64,000 nt of DNA from an uncultured Mucilaginibacter sp. (GTDB lineage Bacteria > Bacteroidota > Bacteroidia > Sphingobacteriales > Sphingobacteriaceae). The notes under the pieces are model-generated. The model searched no databases. It was not told the DNA's origin and saw nothing but the letters and a program-made list of their open reading frames with translations. Shown here in pieces: positions 35,979-45,706 of this stretch. Made by a program: the position numbers and the translations under genes. The DNA lies in assembly GCF_913773635.1 (NCBI RefSeq), contig NZ_CAJYGQ010000006.1:124001-188000 (forward strand). The letters run 5' to 3'. Within the stretch, counting starts at the first letter, position 1; every line of letters starts with the position of its first letter.

Positions 35979-37041
35979 CATTGTTATATATGCGTCCAAC
36001 TTCATCGGCGCTAAGTACTTTATTATAGTAGCGTATATCGTCTAGCGAGCCCTTGAAAAACGATCCGCCGTAAAAGTAATCAGGATTGCTACTGTCGGTA
36101 AAATTAAACTTGTCCTTAGGTAGTTGCTGACCAATAGCTAAGTTTACGGGCGATACCAGCTTAGCCAATGTACCCGAAAGGCTTTCTGTTTTCGTTTGAA
36201 CGCCATCAACATAAAATGTTATTGCACCGTTACCAAATGTTACTACGGCATGATGCCATTGTCCTACAGTCATTTTACCCGGGTTACTATCGCGGTCGTA
36301 AGTGGCGGCAGTAGTTTTCATGGTCAGGAACAAAAAGTTATCGGTCTGTAATTGAAATTTGAAGCCATTCCACCTGTTTAACGAAAGCATGTAGTTGTCT
36401 CCAAAGGTTTCTTTAGGATTTACCCACAAGCTTATGCTCATTACCTCGGGATTGAGACTAGCGGTGTAAGGTACCTCAATGTAAGCACCGTTACTAAACT
36501 CATAAGCATTACCGGTTTGGCCAAACCTATCAGTAGTTAGTACAGGTAGTGTGCCGCCATCAACAGGGCTTTTTTCGGTTCCAACGATCCCACTTTTTAA
36601 AATTCCGTCATGCTTATTAGGTGTCGCATCAAGTGCATTACCCGCAAATAGCCATTTAGCTATCAGGTTTTCGGCAGCAACTTCGGCAATTGCCCGCTGG
36701 CTAAACGCTCTAACGGCACGCCTTAAGCTCGAGAAGGCGCTGTTAACCTCTTGTTGGGTGTACTCGCCATTGTTCACTGTATTTGCCATATCAATGGCCT
36801 TTTTTAATTCTGCGCGGGCCTGTTTAGGATACTGACCCACATCGCGGCCTTCCGGCGAGTTTGAATAAACGGTATTAACCGAATCTGTGAGCCTCTTAAG
36901 CTCAGCCTTATTAGAGTTTACATCGCGTTCATTATCATCCTTACCACATCCGGAAAATACAACAACAGTTGTAGCAAGGCCAATAGCAAAGTATGTAAGC
37001 GTATTTGATTTGTTTATTCTAAAAATCATAAGCCTGTTCAA
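35965..37041 (-). CDS. LamG-domain lipoprotein with FIVAR-like N-domain
   Basis: This 358-residue lipoprotein (lipobox VVFSGC near residue 32) has a helical FIVAR/DUF4972-like stretch at about 45-115 (LKKAIDMANTVNNGEYTQQEVNSAF) and a concanavalin-like LamG domain at about 120-355 (ISLWVNPKE, WHHAVVTF, LDDIRYYNKVLSADEV). It is the third gene of the susC-susD operon, 4 bases downstream of susD. Such surface proteins usually bind glycans alongside SusD. The ligand is unknown. Confidence 0.87.
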   Translation of the reverse strand: MNRLMIFRINKSNTLTYFAIGLATTVVVFSGCGKDDNERDVNSNKAELKRLTDSVNTVYSNSPEGRDVGQYPKQARAELKKAIDMANTVNNGEYTQQEVNSAFSSLRRAVRAFSQRAIAEVAAENLIAKWLFAGNALDATPNKHDGILKSGIVGTEKSPVDGGTLPVLTTDRFGQTGNAYEFSNGAYIEVPYTASLNPEVMSISLWVNPKETFGDNYMLSLNRWNGFKFQLQTDNFLFLTMKTTAATYDRDSNPGKMTVGQWHHAVVTFGNGAITFYVDGVQTKTESLSGTLAKLVSPVNLAIGQQLPKDKFNFTDSSNPDYFYGGSFFKGSLDDIRYYNKVLSADEVGRIYNNEKPD

Positions 37042-37045
37042 TTAT

Positions 37046-38506
37046 TTAGTTTATTGCCGGATTAGTGTTGCGCTCATTTTGCGGAATAGGGAAAAACCTA
37101 TTGGTAGTGTAATTGAAGTTAGGTGCACCTGGTTTTAAAGCGGCTTCAGCATACACCTGCCCGTAACGCATTACATCAAAAAAGCGCTGAAACTCCAGCG
37201 CAAGTTCACTGCGTCGTTCGCGTTGAATAAGTGTGCGCAATTGCGCCTGGTTTGTAGTTGTAACATTTGCAAGCAAACCTGCGGGCGCGGTGCCGCTATA
37301 GTTTTTGCGTGCCCGATCGCGCACCTTATTCAACGGTACCAGTGCTGCTGAACTTTGATTTTGTTCATTTAATGCTTCCGCTTTTACCAGTAAAATATCT
37401 GCCAGGCGGAGAGCTTCGTAATTAAGCGCCCCATCGTTTTTAGTTGTTGTTGGAACTTCACTTAAAGGCTGGATATGTTTTTTTGACAAATACCCTGTTG
37501 TTGACCATGCCGGTTTAAATTGCGAATCATAGTAAGGCTTTCCGGTACGTGCGATGGTCATGTCCAGGCGGGGGTCGTTTGCCTCAAAATTATCAACCAG
37601 GTTTTGGGTGGGGTAAAAAACGCCTGCACCATTCAAATCGCGCGGGGCAAACCAATAGTTTAAGCTGTTGCCCTGTAAGGGCTGGGCGTTACGTATATGC
37701 CACACTGAAAATATAACCTCACTATTATTTTTAGCCGATGCGCTAAAGTTATCCATAAAGTTGTCGGTAAGCGCATAGCCTAATGCTTCAACCTGGTTAG
37801 CATAGTTTACCGCTTCGGTATATTTTTTTTGAAATAAAGATGCTTTTGCCAAAAGGGCAAGTGCTGCACCTTTTGTAGCCCGGCCTGCATCATTAGTGGC
37901 GGCCCACTTTTCAGGTAGCGCAGCCGCAGCTTCGGTTAGGTCTTTCTCAATTTGAGTGTATACCTGCGTCTGCGTACTGGCAGGCATGGCTGCGTTTTGC
38001 TGCGTGGTAACGTTTAAGCGTAATGGTATGCTGCCATAAAAGTTGGTAAGATTAAAGTAATAATAAGCCCGTAAAAACTTTGCTTCGCCCAACAGTAGTT
38101 TACGCACCTCGGTTGAGGTGCCTGTGTTTTCGGTAGCCAAACCGTCCGTCACAATATTACAGCGGCCAATGCCATCATAGTAGCGCGACCATAGTGCCTG
38201 CACTGCCGCATTTGCAGGTAAAATGTTATAAAGGTCAACGCTGGTATAATCGGCTTGTTCGCCGGCGTTACCGCCTATAACAACATCATCAGTTGCTATA
38301 TCGCCTAACACCCAAAGCGGGTTGGCAGCAGCATCACTGAAGGTTAAAGGTATATAAGCCGCATTAATGGCTGTGCGGGCGGTGGCATCGTTTGCAAAAA
38401 GGTCTTCATTAGAATAATAGCCTAAGGCTGGCTCATCCAAAAATTTTTTACAGCTTGTGGCAGCCATCAACCCAAGTATTACAGGTAAAATGTATCTTTT
38501 TTTCAT
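37046..38506 (-). CDS. SusD/RagB family nutrient-binding outer-membrane lipoprotein
   Basis: This 486-residue surface lipoprotein (lipobox AATSC near residue 19) has the SusD fold: tetratricopeptide-like helices in the N-terminal half (LLLGEAKFLRAYYYFNLTNFYGSIPL) and the C-terminal ALNEQNQSSAALVPLNKVRDRA- and RRSELALEFQRFFDVMRYG-like motifs. It pairs with the SusC porin to capture and import oligosaccharides or similar ligands. The ATG at 38506 fits the signal peptide; a longer reading from 38596 overlaps susC. The gap to susC is 4 bases. Confidence 0.93.
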   Translation of the reverse strand: MKKRYILPVILGLMAATSCKKFLDEPALGYYSNEDLFANDATARTAINAAYIPLTFSDAAANPLWVLGDIATDDVVIGGNAGEQADYTSVDLYNILPANAAVQALWSRYYDGIGRCNIVTDGLATENTGTSTEVRKLLLGEAKFLRAYYYFNLTNFYGSIPLRLNVTTQQNAAMPASTQTQVYTQIEKDLTEAAAALPEKWAATNDAGRATKGAALALLAKASLFQKKYTEAVNYANQVEALGYALTDNFMDNFSASAKNNSEVIFSVWHIRNAQPLQGNSLNYWFAPRDLNGAGVFYPTQNLVDNFEANDPRLDMTIARTGKPYYDSQFKPAWSTTGYLSKKHIQPLSEVPTTTKNDGALNYEALRLADILLVKAEALNEQNQSSAALVPLNKVRDRARKNYSGTAPAGLLANVTTTNQAQLRTLIQRERRSELALEFQRFFDVMRYGQVYAEAALKPGAPNFNYTTNRFFPIPQNERNTNPAIN

Positions 38507-38510
38507 GGGA

Positions 38511-41500
38511 TTAAAAGTTAACGTTAACACCAACGGTATAAGTTCGGGCCGAAGGGTAGGTGCCCCAGTCAATACCCACTGCACGCACGCCATCACCTGC
38601 CGAATTGCTGTTGGTATAAAGCTCAGGGTCGAGGCCGGTGTATTTAGTAAACGTCAGTAAGTTTTGCGCACTAACATACACACGTAATGATGACATTTTA
38701 AGCTTTGACATCATAGCGCTGCCGAAGTTGTAACCCAATTGTACGTTTTTCAAGCGCAGGTAAGATCCATCTTCAAGGAAACGTGTAGACGGGCGTTTGT
38801 TGTTGGTTGATGACGCCGATTCCCAGGTTAAACGAGGAAACTCGTTAGTACTGCCCGGACCGGTCCAGCTGCCGGTTGCCACACGTTCAGTTACATTAAA
38901 TGCACGGTAAAAGCCCTCAATATCAGTGCGGGCCTGATTGTAAAGTTTGTTGCCGTGTGCTCCCTGAAAAAATAAGCTTAAATCAAAATTCTTGAAACTT
39001 ACATTGCCCGTAAAGCCATAAGTAAGATTTGGGATTGGGCTACCTGCAAACACACGGTCACGCTCATCAATAACGTTATCGCCATTGGTATCTTTATACT
39101 TTACGTCGCCCGGTTTAATTCCTGCCCCCTGGTAAGCATGGGTAAAAATATCCAGTTCGTTTTGAAAAATCCCGTCCATTGGCAGCAAATAAAATGCACC
39201 AATGGCCTGGCCAACGTTGGTCAATGTTGCGTAGTATTCATTATCAACACGTCCGCCAACAATTGGTGACCCTGCCAACGAAATGACTTTGTTGTTCAGC
39301 GTAGCCAGATTGCCTGATAGATCTATTTTCCAATCTTTTGATAGTTGTTTTCGGTAAGACACCTCCAGTTCAAAACCTTTATTTTGAACTTTACCGGCAT
39401 TTACAAACGGACTTGCACCAGAGCCGGCACTTGGTGGCAGCGGGTTTGAAAATAATATATCCGTATTGTTTCGGATGAAGTATTCAGCCGTAACTTGCAG
39501 ATCGTTGTTGAGGAAAGCGGCATCAATACCAAAGTTGCTTTGTGTACTTCTTTCCCAGGTAATGTTGCTATTGCCGCGTGAGGTAAGTGAATTGCCTATT
39601 ACTGATGTGCCGCCAAAAGGGTAAAAGCCAACCAGGGAGTTCAACGAAGTATAGGCGTAATTGCTTATTTCCTGGTTACCCGTTTGGCCAATGCCTGCAC
39701 GTAATTTTAATAACGAAAGCCATTTAATATCTTTCATAAAACTCTCCTGATCTAAACGCCAGCCAACCGAACCGGAGTAGAAGTTACCATAACGATTGTT
39801 AGGGTTAAGACGTGAGGAGCCATCACGACGAACGGTAAAGCTGGCCAGGTATTTATCGGCAAAGCCATAATCAACACGGCCAAACAACGAGAATAATGCC
39901 CAGCGCGATTCATTTTCGCCGTTTTGCTGCACGCCTATACCATTGTCGAGGTATTGAAAGTCGGGGTCTTGGTTAGGAAATATTGATCTTGATGCCGATA
40001 AGCCGTTAGTACGGCTTTTGATGGCCTCGCTTCCGGCCAGTATAGTGAAGTTGTGTTTGGCAACGTCAAATTTATAGGTTAGGGTGTTGGTCCAGTTATA
40101 ATCGAACTGGTTGGCGTTTGAACGTGCTAAACTACCGGGCGAATTAATAGCCCTGTCAGATCCCCAAATTTTAAAGAACTGCTTAAAGTCAGTAATTACA
40201 AGGTTGCCGCCGAATGAGGTACGTGCCTTTAAGCCTTTAATTATATTGGCTTCGGCAAAAACATTACCAATTAAACCATAAGCATTAAAATTGCGGTCAA
40301 AATTATCGGCATAGCCTACAGGGTTTAATCCATCGCCAAAAAAAGCAGGATTTTCGGGCAGGTCAACATAGTCGCCGTTAGCTTTGTAAACAGGTGTAGC
40401 AGGTGTACGGAATAAGGCATAACGCAGCACACTGGCTCCTTGGTTACCTGCGCCAAAACCATCACCCGATGTACCTACCTGTTTGGTTTTTGAGTATGAT
40501 AAGTTGATGTTGGTTCCTACGGTAAATACTTTTGACAGGTTGCTGTTGATACCTGTGCGCAGGTTTAACCTGTCGTATGCGCTATTTTTGATAAGGCCAT
40601 CCTGCTTAAAGTAATTTGCAGATACAATGTAGCTGCTATTTTCGCTGCCACCGTTTATAGACAGATTGGTGTTGTTGATAATGGCAGGTTTTAAAATCTC
40701 TTTTTGCCAGTTAACATCTGGCAGGCCTGATGTAAACGACGCCGGAATTTGCGCACGGCCATCGGCCTGAGCCGCTGCATTGTATGCCGATACGTATTGC
40801 TGCGTGTTAGCCATTTTTATTAAATCGCCGTGGGTTTGCACGCCGGTATACTGCTGTATACTGAAACGGGGCGGTCCCTGGCGACCTTTTTTTGTGGTAA
40901 CCACAACTACACCATTAGATGCCCGGGCGCCGTAAATTGAAGCTGCAGATGCATCTTTAAGTACATTTATGCTTTCAATATCTGCCGGGGCAATTTGGTT
41001 TATTCCTGTGGTAGATGGAACACCATCAATTACATAAAGCGGATTGTTATTATTTATTGTACCAACACCGCGTATACGTACAGCAATACCTTCGCCGGGT
41101 GCACCTGTAGCTTGCGTAACGGCTACGCCGGCTGCCTTACCTTGCAATATCTGGTCAACACCGCCAACAGGGAGGTTTTCAATATCGGCAGAGGTAACTA
41201 CAGAAACGGCTCCGGTAAGATCGCGTTTGTTTTGGGTTGAATAGCCATTGACAATTACCTGGTTAAGCGTACGATTTTGCGGCTGAAGGGTTATGTTAAG
41301 TGGATTTTGCCCCTTGGCACGTGCCGACTGGGTGTTGTAGCCGACGAAGGCAAATTGTAAGGTACTGTTTGGATTTGCATTAATGCTAAAGCGGCCGTCG
41401 GCACCGGTTGTAGCTCCGGCATTACCACCCGTTACACGCACGGCAACACCGGGCAGGGGCTGTCCTTTTTCATCTTTTACAATTCCGGAAATGGTTTGCT

Positions 41501-41714
41501 TTTTAGTAGTGTCTTGCCTGGTAGCAGCAGGACTGGATGATGGTGTGGGCGTTTGATTAGCTGGTGATACGGTTACTGGCGGGGGCTTTATAGTAGTGTC
41601 ATTTGGTGGAGGCTTAGGCTTCGTTACCGTATCAGGTATTTGCTGTGCATAAGCACCTGCTATATTTAATACAAGTGTTGTGCACAAAAAAAGTTTAGTA
41701 CTAAAAAACTTCAT
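38511..41714 (-). CDS. SusC/RagA family TonB-dependent outer-membrane protein
   Basis: This 1067-residue transporter has a signal peptide (1-23) and then an unusual linker of about 50 residues rich in Pro and Thr (24-74). A carboxypeptidase-regulatory-like domain follows (about 75-155, TISGIVKDEKGQPLPGVAV), then a plug with the SusC motif VIDGVPS and a large barrel ending in VNF. It works with the following SusD and LamG lipoproteins. No glycoside hydrolase accompanies the operon on this strand, so the ligand is not indicated. Confidence 0.94.
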   Translation of the reverse strand: MKFFSTKLFLCTTLVLNIAGAYAQQIPDTVTKPKPPPNDTTIKPPPVTVSPANQTPTPSSSPAATRQDTTKKQTISGIVKDEKGQPLPGVAVRVTGGNAGATTGADGRFSINANPNSTLQFAFVGYNTQSARAKGQNPLNITLQPQNRTLNQVIVNGYSTQNKRDLTGAVSVVTSADIENLPVGGVDQILQGKAAGVAVTQATGAPGEGIAVRIRGVGTINNNNPLYVIDGVPSTTGINQIAPADIESINVLKDASAASIYGARASNGVVVVTTKKGRQGPPRFSIQQYTGVQTHGDLIKMANTQQYVSAYNAAAQADGRAQIPASFTSGLPDVNWQKEILKPAIINNTNLSINGGSENSSYIVSANYFKQDGLIKNSAYDRLNLRTGINSNLSKVFTVGTNINLSYSKTKQVGTSGDGFGAGNQGASVLRYALFRTPATPVYKANGDYVDLPENPAFFGDGLNPVGYADNFDRNFNAYGLIGNVFAEANIIKGLKARTSFGGNLVITDFKQFFKIWGSDRAINSPGSLARSNANQFDYNWTNTLTYKFDVAKHNFTILAGSEAIKSRTNGLSASRSIFPNQDPDFQYLDNGIGVQQNGENESRWALFSLFGRVDYGFADKYLASFTVRRDGSSRLNPNNRYGNFYSGSVGWRLDQESFMKDIKWLSLLKLRAGIGQTGNQEISNYAYTSLNSLVGFYPFGGTSVIGNSLTSRGNSNITWERSTQSNFGIDAAFLNNDLQVTAEYFIRNNTDILFSNPLPPSAGSGASPFVNAGKVQNKGFELEVSYRKQLSKDWKIDLSGNLATLNNKVISLAGSPIVGGRVDNEYYATLTNVGQAIGAFYLLPMDGIFQNELDIFTHAYQGAGIKPGDVKYKDTNGDNVIDERDRVFAGSPIPNLTYGFTGNVSFKNFDLSLFFQGAHGNKLYNQARTDIEGFYRAFNVTERVATGSWTGPGSTNEFPRLTWESASSTNNKRPSTRFLEDGSYLRLKNVQLGYNFGSAMMSKLKMSSLRVYVSAQNLLTFTKYTGLDPELYTNSNSAGDGVRAVGIDWGTYPSARTYTVGVNVNF

Positions 41715-42391
41715 AGGTGTTAAGTTGATAGATTGAGTGCCATCTCCTATAAAGGTTATTTTGCTTAAAAGTTTTTACTTTTTTCAGAAAAATTAATTTT
41801 TGTTTGAATGTCAGTGTATTAAATTGTGTTTTTTTAATACGCGTCTTCACGCTATGTAGTAGAAACATAAATGCAGTTTAAAGTGCTGCAACGGGCTATT
41901 TTCTTTATAAACCCGTGATAGACTTTACAACAATGGCTTTTAAAGAAAATAAAATAAAAAAAATATTTTATTTGGAAGGATTTGCCATTTCACATAATGA
42001 TGGCACTCGTTGGCAACGATAATTGCTGGTTACGAAGTGAGTTAATCACCAATAGCGACTTAATCATAACGAAAATGATAATAATTGTTCCGAAAAACTC
42101 GTTTTGATGACTGAACGGCGCATCATTTTTGAGGATTTCAAAAATTGTTAATAGCTCGTATGACTTTTCAAATACACTAAGGAATTAGTTGGTTCAAAAT
42201 ATTATTTTGTTATTAATCTATTTTGCACTCTAAATGCGAGTTATAGAGTGTTAAGCATTTGTTAAATTTTGTTTTCAATGCAACTTTATGCGTATTATCG
42301 CATCATATTATAAACGCAGTCCCCTAAATATACTAGTAAAATACTGCTTCACGTTCTTTGTTTGAGTTAATAATAATAGTTTCAAAAAGAG
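41715..42391. other. Long gene-free region upstream of susC
   Basis: No ORF of credible length lies in this AT-rich stretch. It must contain the susC promoter on minus. On plus it holds a hairpin ATGCG/CGCAT (42288-42303) and a TTTG (42258-42261) 19 bases ahead of CAACTTTA (42281-42288), a weak promoter-like pair. It ends at a strong plus-strand terminator, which implies an upstream transcript. I see no repeat or mobile element. Confidence 0.4.
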
Positions 42392-42421
42392 CACCGCCCT
42401 TGAAGCAGCGGTGTTTTTTTA
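42289..42421 (+). ncRNA. Candidate small RNA ending in an orphan terminator
   Basis: A plus-strand rho-independent terminator at 42392-42421 has no plus-strand gene upstream within 6 kb. A transcript of about 125 nt starting near the hairpin at 42288 would contain no credible ORF. The promoter match is weak, and a stray terminator guarding cls from antisense transcription is the alternative. Confidence 0.25.
42392..42421 (+). terminator. Rho-independent terminator
   Basis: CACCGC/GCGGTG with a 10-base loop is followed by a run of seven T. It lies 110 bases before the cls start and points in the same direction as cls. Confidence 0.88.
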
Positions 42422-42530
42422 TAAGCAAGATACGTGCGTTTTGAAATATTGATTAAACATACTCGTTGTTATCCGGTTAGTGTTTAAGTTTGACGGCGTG
42501 GAGCGTAATCTCCCAAAGTTTAAATAAAAC

Positions 42531-43988
42531 ATGCATCCCAACTGGATAACTTTAACCGAAATACTTTACATATTAGGCGTAACTGCAGTTTGCATTCGTA
42601 TAATTTATGACACGCGGTCGTCATCCAAAACTCTTGCTTATCTTCTGCTTACTATCGTACTACCCATAGTGGGAGCAATCATCTATTTTTCTGTTGGTTT
42701 GAACTATCGAAAGCGTAAGCTTTACGACAAAAAAATAGTAAAGGACGCGCAACTTCAACTCGAGATACAGGATAGGATTACCCTTGCGTTTGAGAAACGG
42801 CTTCAAAATGCATCACCCGAGTTAAAGCAATTTGAGAGGCTTGCCCAATTATCACTCACTCACAGCTGGAGCCCATTAACCGGTGGCAATAAGGTAAAAT
42901 TGCTTATTAATGGCGAAGAGAAATTTAAAGAGGTTTTACATGCCTTAAAGCAGGCCAAACATCATATCCATATTGAATACTATATTTATGAAGACGGCGA
43001 CATAGGGGAGCAAATAAAAGAAGTGCTCATAGAAAAAGCGCGTGAAGGAGTTGAGGTTCGTTTTATTTATGATGATTTTGGCAGCAGATCTATCCGTAGC
43101 AGCCTGGTTGATGAAATTAAGCAGGCAGGCGTGGAAGCTTATCCCTTTTACAGGATATTGTTTCTAGCACTTGCAAACCGCCTGAATTACCGTAACCATC
43201 GTAAAATAATTGTTATAGATGGGCATACCGCTTTTACCGGTGGTATAAATGTAAGTGACAGGTATATTAATCCACCGGAACATACCGATAAATTATACTG
43301 GCGCGACACTCATTTACGAATAGATGGTCCGGGTTCGTACTTTTTGCAGTATTTGTTTATTGGCGACTGGAATTTTTGTTCGGGTAAATATCTGGAGCCA
43401 AATCCCGGTTATTTTAATCTTAACGCTGAAGGCGATAATGATGTAACGGTGCAGGTGGTTGGCAGCGGTCCTGACTCAGAGTTTTCTACCATATTGCTTT
43501 CTTTGCTGAGTGCCATAAGCCAGGCAAAAAGTAAAATATGCATTACCACGCCTTATTTTATACCCGGCGATAGCCTGATTGATGCATTAACCATGGCGGT
43601 ACTTAGTGGCGTTGAAGTGACGTTGCTGGTGCCTCAACGCTCAGATAGTTTGTTTGTTGATTATGCCGCCAAGTCTTATTATGACGACCTATTGGACGCC
43701 GGTGTTAAAATTTATCAGTATACTAAAGGATTTATACACGCTAAAACCATGGTGGTTGATGGCAAGCTTTGTATTGTGGGTACAGCAAATATGGATTACC
43801 GCAGCTTTGACCTAAACTTTGAAGTAAATACTATAATTTACGACGAAACCACTGCCAGGCAACTGGAAGACGTATTTAAAGCCGACCTTAAAAACTCGGT
43901 ACAAATTGACGCAGCTGTATGGGAGCAACGGCCATGGTATAAGCATTTGCCTGAGAGGCTAGCAAGATTGTTATCGCCGTTGTTATAG
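42531..43988 (+). CDS. cls: Cardiolipin synthase (phospholipase D family)
   Basis: This 485-residue inner-membrane enzyme joins phosphatidylglycerol to another phospholipid to make cardiolipin. Two membrane helices lie at 8-26 and 35-56. The two HKD motifs are HRKIIVID (H223, K225, D230) and HAKTMVVD (near 402-409), each followed by a GG or GT-N segment. Length and domain order match bacterial Cls. Its 3' end lies 3 bases from the convergent membrane-protein gene. Confidence 0.95.
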   Translation: MHPNWITLTEILYILGVTAVCIRIIYDTRSSSKTLAYLLLTIVLPIVGAIIYFSVGLNYRKRKLYDKKIVKDAQLQLEIQDRITLAFEKRLQNASPELKQFERLAQLSLTHSWSPLTGGNKVKLLINGEEKFKEVLHALKQAKHHIHIEYYIYEDGDIGEQIKEVLIEKAREGVEVRFIYDDFGSRSIRSSLVDEIKQAGVEAYPFYRILFLALANRLNYRNHRKIIVIDGHTAFTGGINVSDRYINPPEHTDKLYWRDTHLRIDGPGSYFLQYLFIGDWNFCSGKYLEPNPGYFNLNAEGDNDVTVQVVGSGPDSEFSTILLSLLSAISQAKSKICITTPYFIPGDSLIDALTMAVLSGVEVTLLVPQRSDSLFVDYAAKSYYDDLLDAGVKIYQYTKGFIHAKTMVVDGKLCIVGTANMDYRSFDLNFEVNTIIYDETTARQLEDVFKADLKNSVQIDAAVWEQRPWYKHLPERLARLLSPLL

Positions 43989-43991
43989 CAT

Positions 43992-44582
43992 TTACTCAAA
44001 CTGGCCTTCTAAGCGTTCCAAGCGTTCAATTAAATAACTTACCCGTTTCTGCTCTCGCTTTATAAATTTATCCTTTAAGTAAAATGTGGTAAACAAAATT
44101 GTAGCACCACAAAAGGTGTAATATAACACTTTGAAAAACAAAGGCTTATTTGCAAATACCTCAACCGTGTACAATGATACGCCTACACATATCATTAAAG
44201 CAAAAGCGTAGTAAAAGCGTCCGTTAAGGTAAGCGCGCCGTTGCTGATATTCTTTCAAGCTGTTTAAATAAGCCGCTGGATTGAGCGTTACATCATGCCG
44301 GGTTATAGTACGGTAATCGCCAACTTGCAGCACCAGGTATGAAATCATACCAAACAACATTACAAAAAGGCCTATGTAACTTAACCTGTTTTCAAAAATA
44401 GCGAACAACGTTAGTCCGCCCGTAAAAATGATGGCAACGGATATGGCAATAATTCCATAAAGTACGCCAATGCCCAGTTTATTAACTCCACGTTTAACCT
44501 GTTTCAGCACATCATCTACCGAAAGCCTGGGTTGCTTTGGTTGTTCTTGCCAAACCGATAGCAGGTGTTCAAAGTCTTTCAT
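43992..44582 (-). CDS. Four-helix membrane protein, probable anti-sigma partner
   Basis: This 196-residue protein has a cytoplasmic N-terminal region of about 35 residues, then four hydrophobic helices (about 37-60, 66-87, 122-140 and 146-167) and a charged, coiled-coil-like C-terminus (LIERLERLEGQFE). It lacks the ZAS zinc motif of classical anti-sigma factors. Its start overlaps the ECF sigma gene by 14 bases, so the two are cotranslated and a regulatory partnership is likely but not proven. Confidence 0.72.
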   Translation of the reverse strand: MKDFEHLLSVWQEQPKQPRLSVDDVLKQVKRGVNKLGIGVLYGIIAISVAIIFTGGLTLFAIFENRLSYIGLFVMLFGMISYLVLQVGDYRTITRHDVTLNPAAYLNSLKEYQQRRAYLNGRFYYAFALMICVGVSLYTVEVFANKPLFFKVLYYTFCGATILFTTFYLKDKFIKREQKRVSYLIERLERLEGQFE

Positions 44583-45066
44583 ATTGATTATATAAATCGG
44601 TTAGCTTCTGTTTAATACGATGAATTTTAACTCTTAAATTGCCCTCAGATATACCTGAGATATCTGCAATTTCGGGGTAAGGCAGTTCATCAAGCACCAT
44701 TGTAATAATAATTCTTTCTGATTCTTCAAGCTTGGCTATACACTTGTACAGCAAGGCAACCTGTTCATTTTTTTCTGATAATTCTTCCCTGTGAGTTTCG
44801 GCAAATTGTGGAGTGAGCTCTTCCTTAGCTTGTCGTTTTTCTGAACGCAGGTAAGTTAAACAGGTATTTACGGCAATGCGGTAAATCCACGTTGAAATCA
44901 TGGCCGTGTTACGAAACTTATCAAGGTTTTGCCAAACCTTTACAAAAGTCTCTTGTAGTAGGTCATGCGCCGCATCCTCGTCGCCGGTATAACCGTAGCA
45001 CAAGCGGAATATCTTTTTTGAATTTGACTCGAATATCTGCCTGAAAGCAGCATCTTTATCTGCCAC
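44569..45066 (-). CDS. ECF sigma-70 factor
   Basis: This 165-residue sigma factor has region 2 (FRLCYGYTGDEDAAHDLLQETFVKVWQNLDKF, near 17-50) and region 4 with a helix-turn-helix (LPYPEIADISGISEGNLRVKIHRIKQKL, near 130-158). It has no extra C-terminal domain. It directs RNA polymerase to a regulon that cannot be read from here. The downstream membrane protein overlaps by 14 bases and is the likely controller. Confidence 0.93.
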   Translation of the reverse strand: MADKDAAFRQIFESNSKKIFRLCYGYTGDEDAAHDLLQETFVKVWQNLDKFRNTAMISTWIYRIAVNTCLTYLRSEKRQAKEELTPQFAETHREELSEKNEQVALLYKCIAKLEESERIIITMVLDELPYPEIADISGISEGNLRVKIHRIKQKLTDLYNQYERL

Positions 45067-45118
45067 TGATTAGTTGATTTTTAGTTTATATGTGTTAGAG
45101 AGTCGAAAATAGCAATTG

Positions 45119-45643
45119 TTACAGATAATCCTGCTTATTAATCCAGGCATATTGTGCATCAGCTTGTGATGCCGTATTTTCAAGTTCTGTTTTATAATCG
45201 TATTGCAAATCCTCGTGAAGGCCGCCTATTAATTTTGCTGTCTTTTCAAGCTGGCGGTGTAATAGCAATTTTAAGGGCTTATATGAAATTTTCTTATCTA
45301 CCTTGTTTATGTATTGTTTACAAAAGTGCAGCAGTAGTTCTATTTCGGCAGGTTTTGATACCATAAATTTTGCATGCTTGGTAATAAGCCGTAAAACTTT
45401 GCGCATACCTTTTGCCTGGTAAAAATAATGGCTGTTCATTTGAGCAAAAAGTTCATCCATCTCTTCTTTCACACCTTCAACGTATGCCGACTCATTGTGC
45501 GCTTCAAAAAGTAAGAATGATAATAGTTCCTTATTTTCTTTCTTGTATTTGGTGAGCCTTAAGCATAAATCGGTCAGCTGACTGCTGTTTAAATGCTGCA
45601 GTTCTTTTTTTATGGATTGTAAATTATAAGTGATGATACCCAT
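45119..45643 (-). CDS. Conserved-looking helical protein of unknown function
   Basis: I do not recognise this 174-residue protein. It has no signal or membrane segment and is nearly all helical. Cysteines are sparse, and long amphipathic stretches run from 8 to 60 and 90 to 145 (LLLHFCKQYINKVDKKI, LKLLLHRQLEKTAKLIGGL). It lies 52 bases upstream of the ECF sigma gene on the same strand, so it could be in the same operon or regulon. Nothing else supports a function. Confidence 0.65.
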   Translation of the reverse strand: MGIITYNLQSIKKELQHLNSSQLTDLCLRLTKYKKENKELLSFLLFEAHNESAYVEGVKEEMDELFAQMNSHYFYQAKGMRKVLRLITKHAKFMVSKPAEIELLLHFCKQYINKVDKKISYKPLKLLLHRQLEKTAKLIGGLHEDLQYDYKTELENTASQADAQYAWINKQDYL

Positions 45644-45706
45644 GGTAACACTTTAAATTTTAGCAAAATATTAAATTATCGTAGTTTTATCCCTTCAAAT
45701 TGTTTC

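Noticed and set aside
42392..42413. TTGAAGCAGC resembling the loop of signal-recognition-particle RNA
   Set aside because: The rest of the SRP RNA core is absent; the segment is the loop of a terminator.
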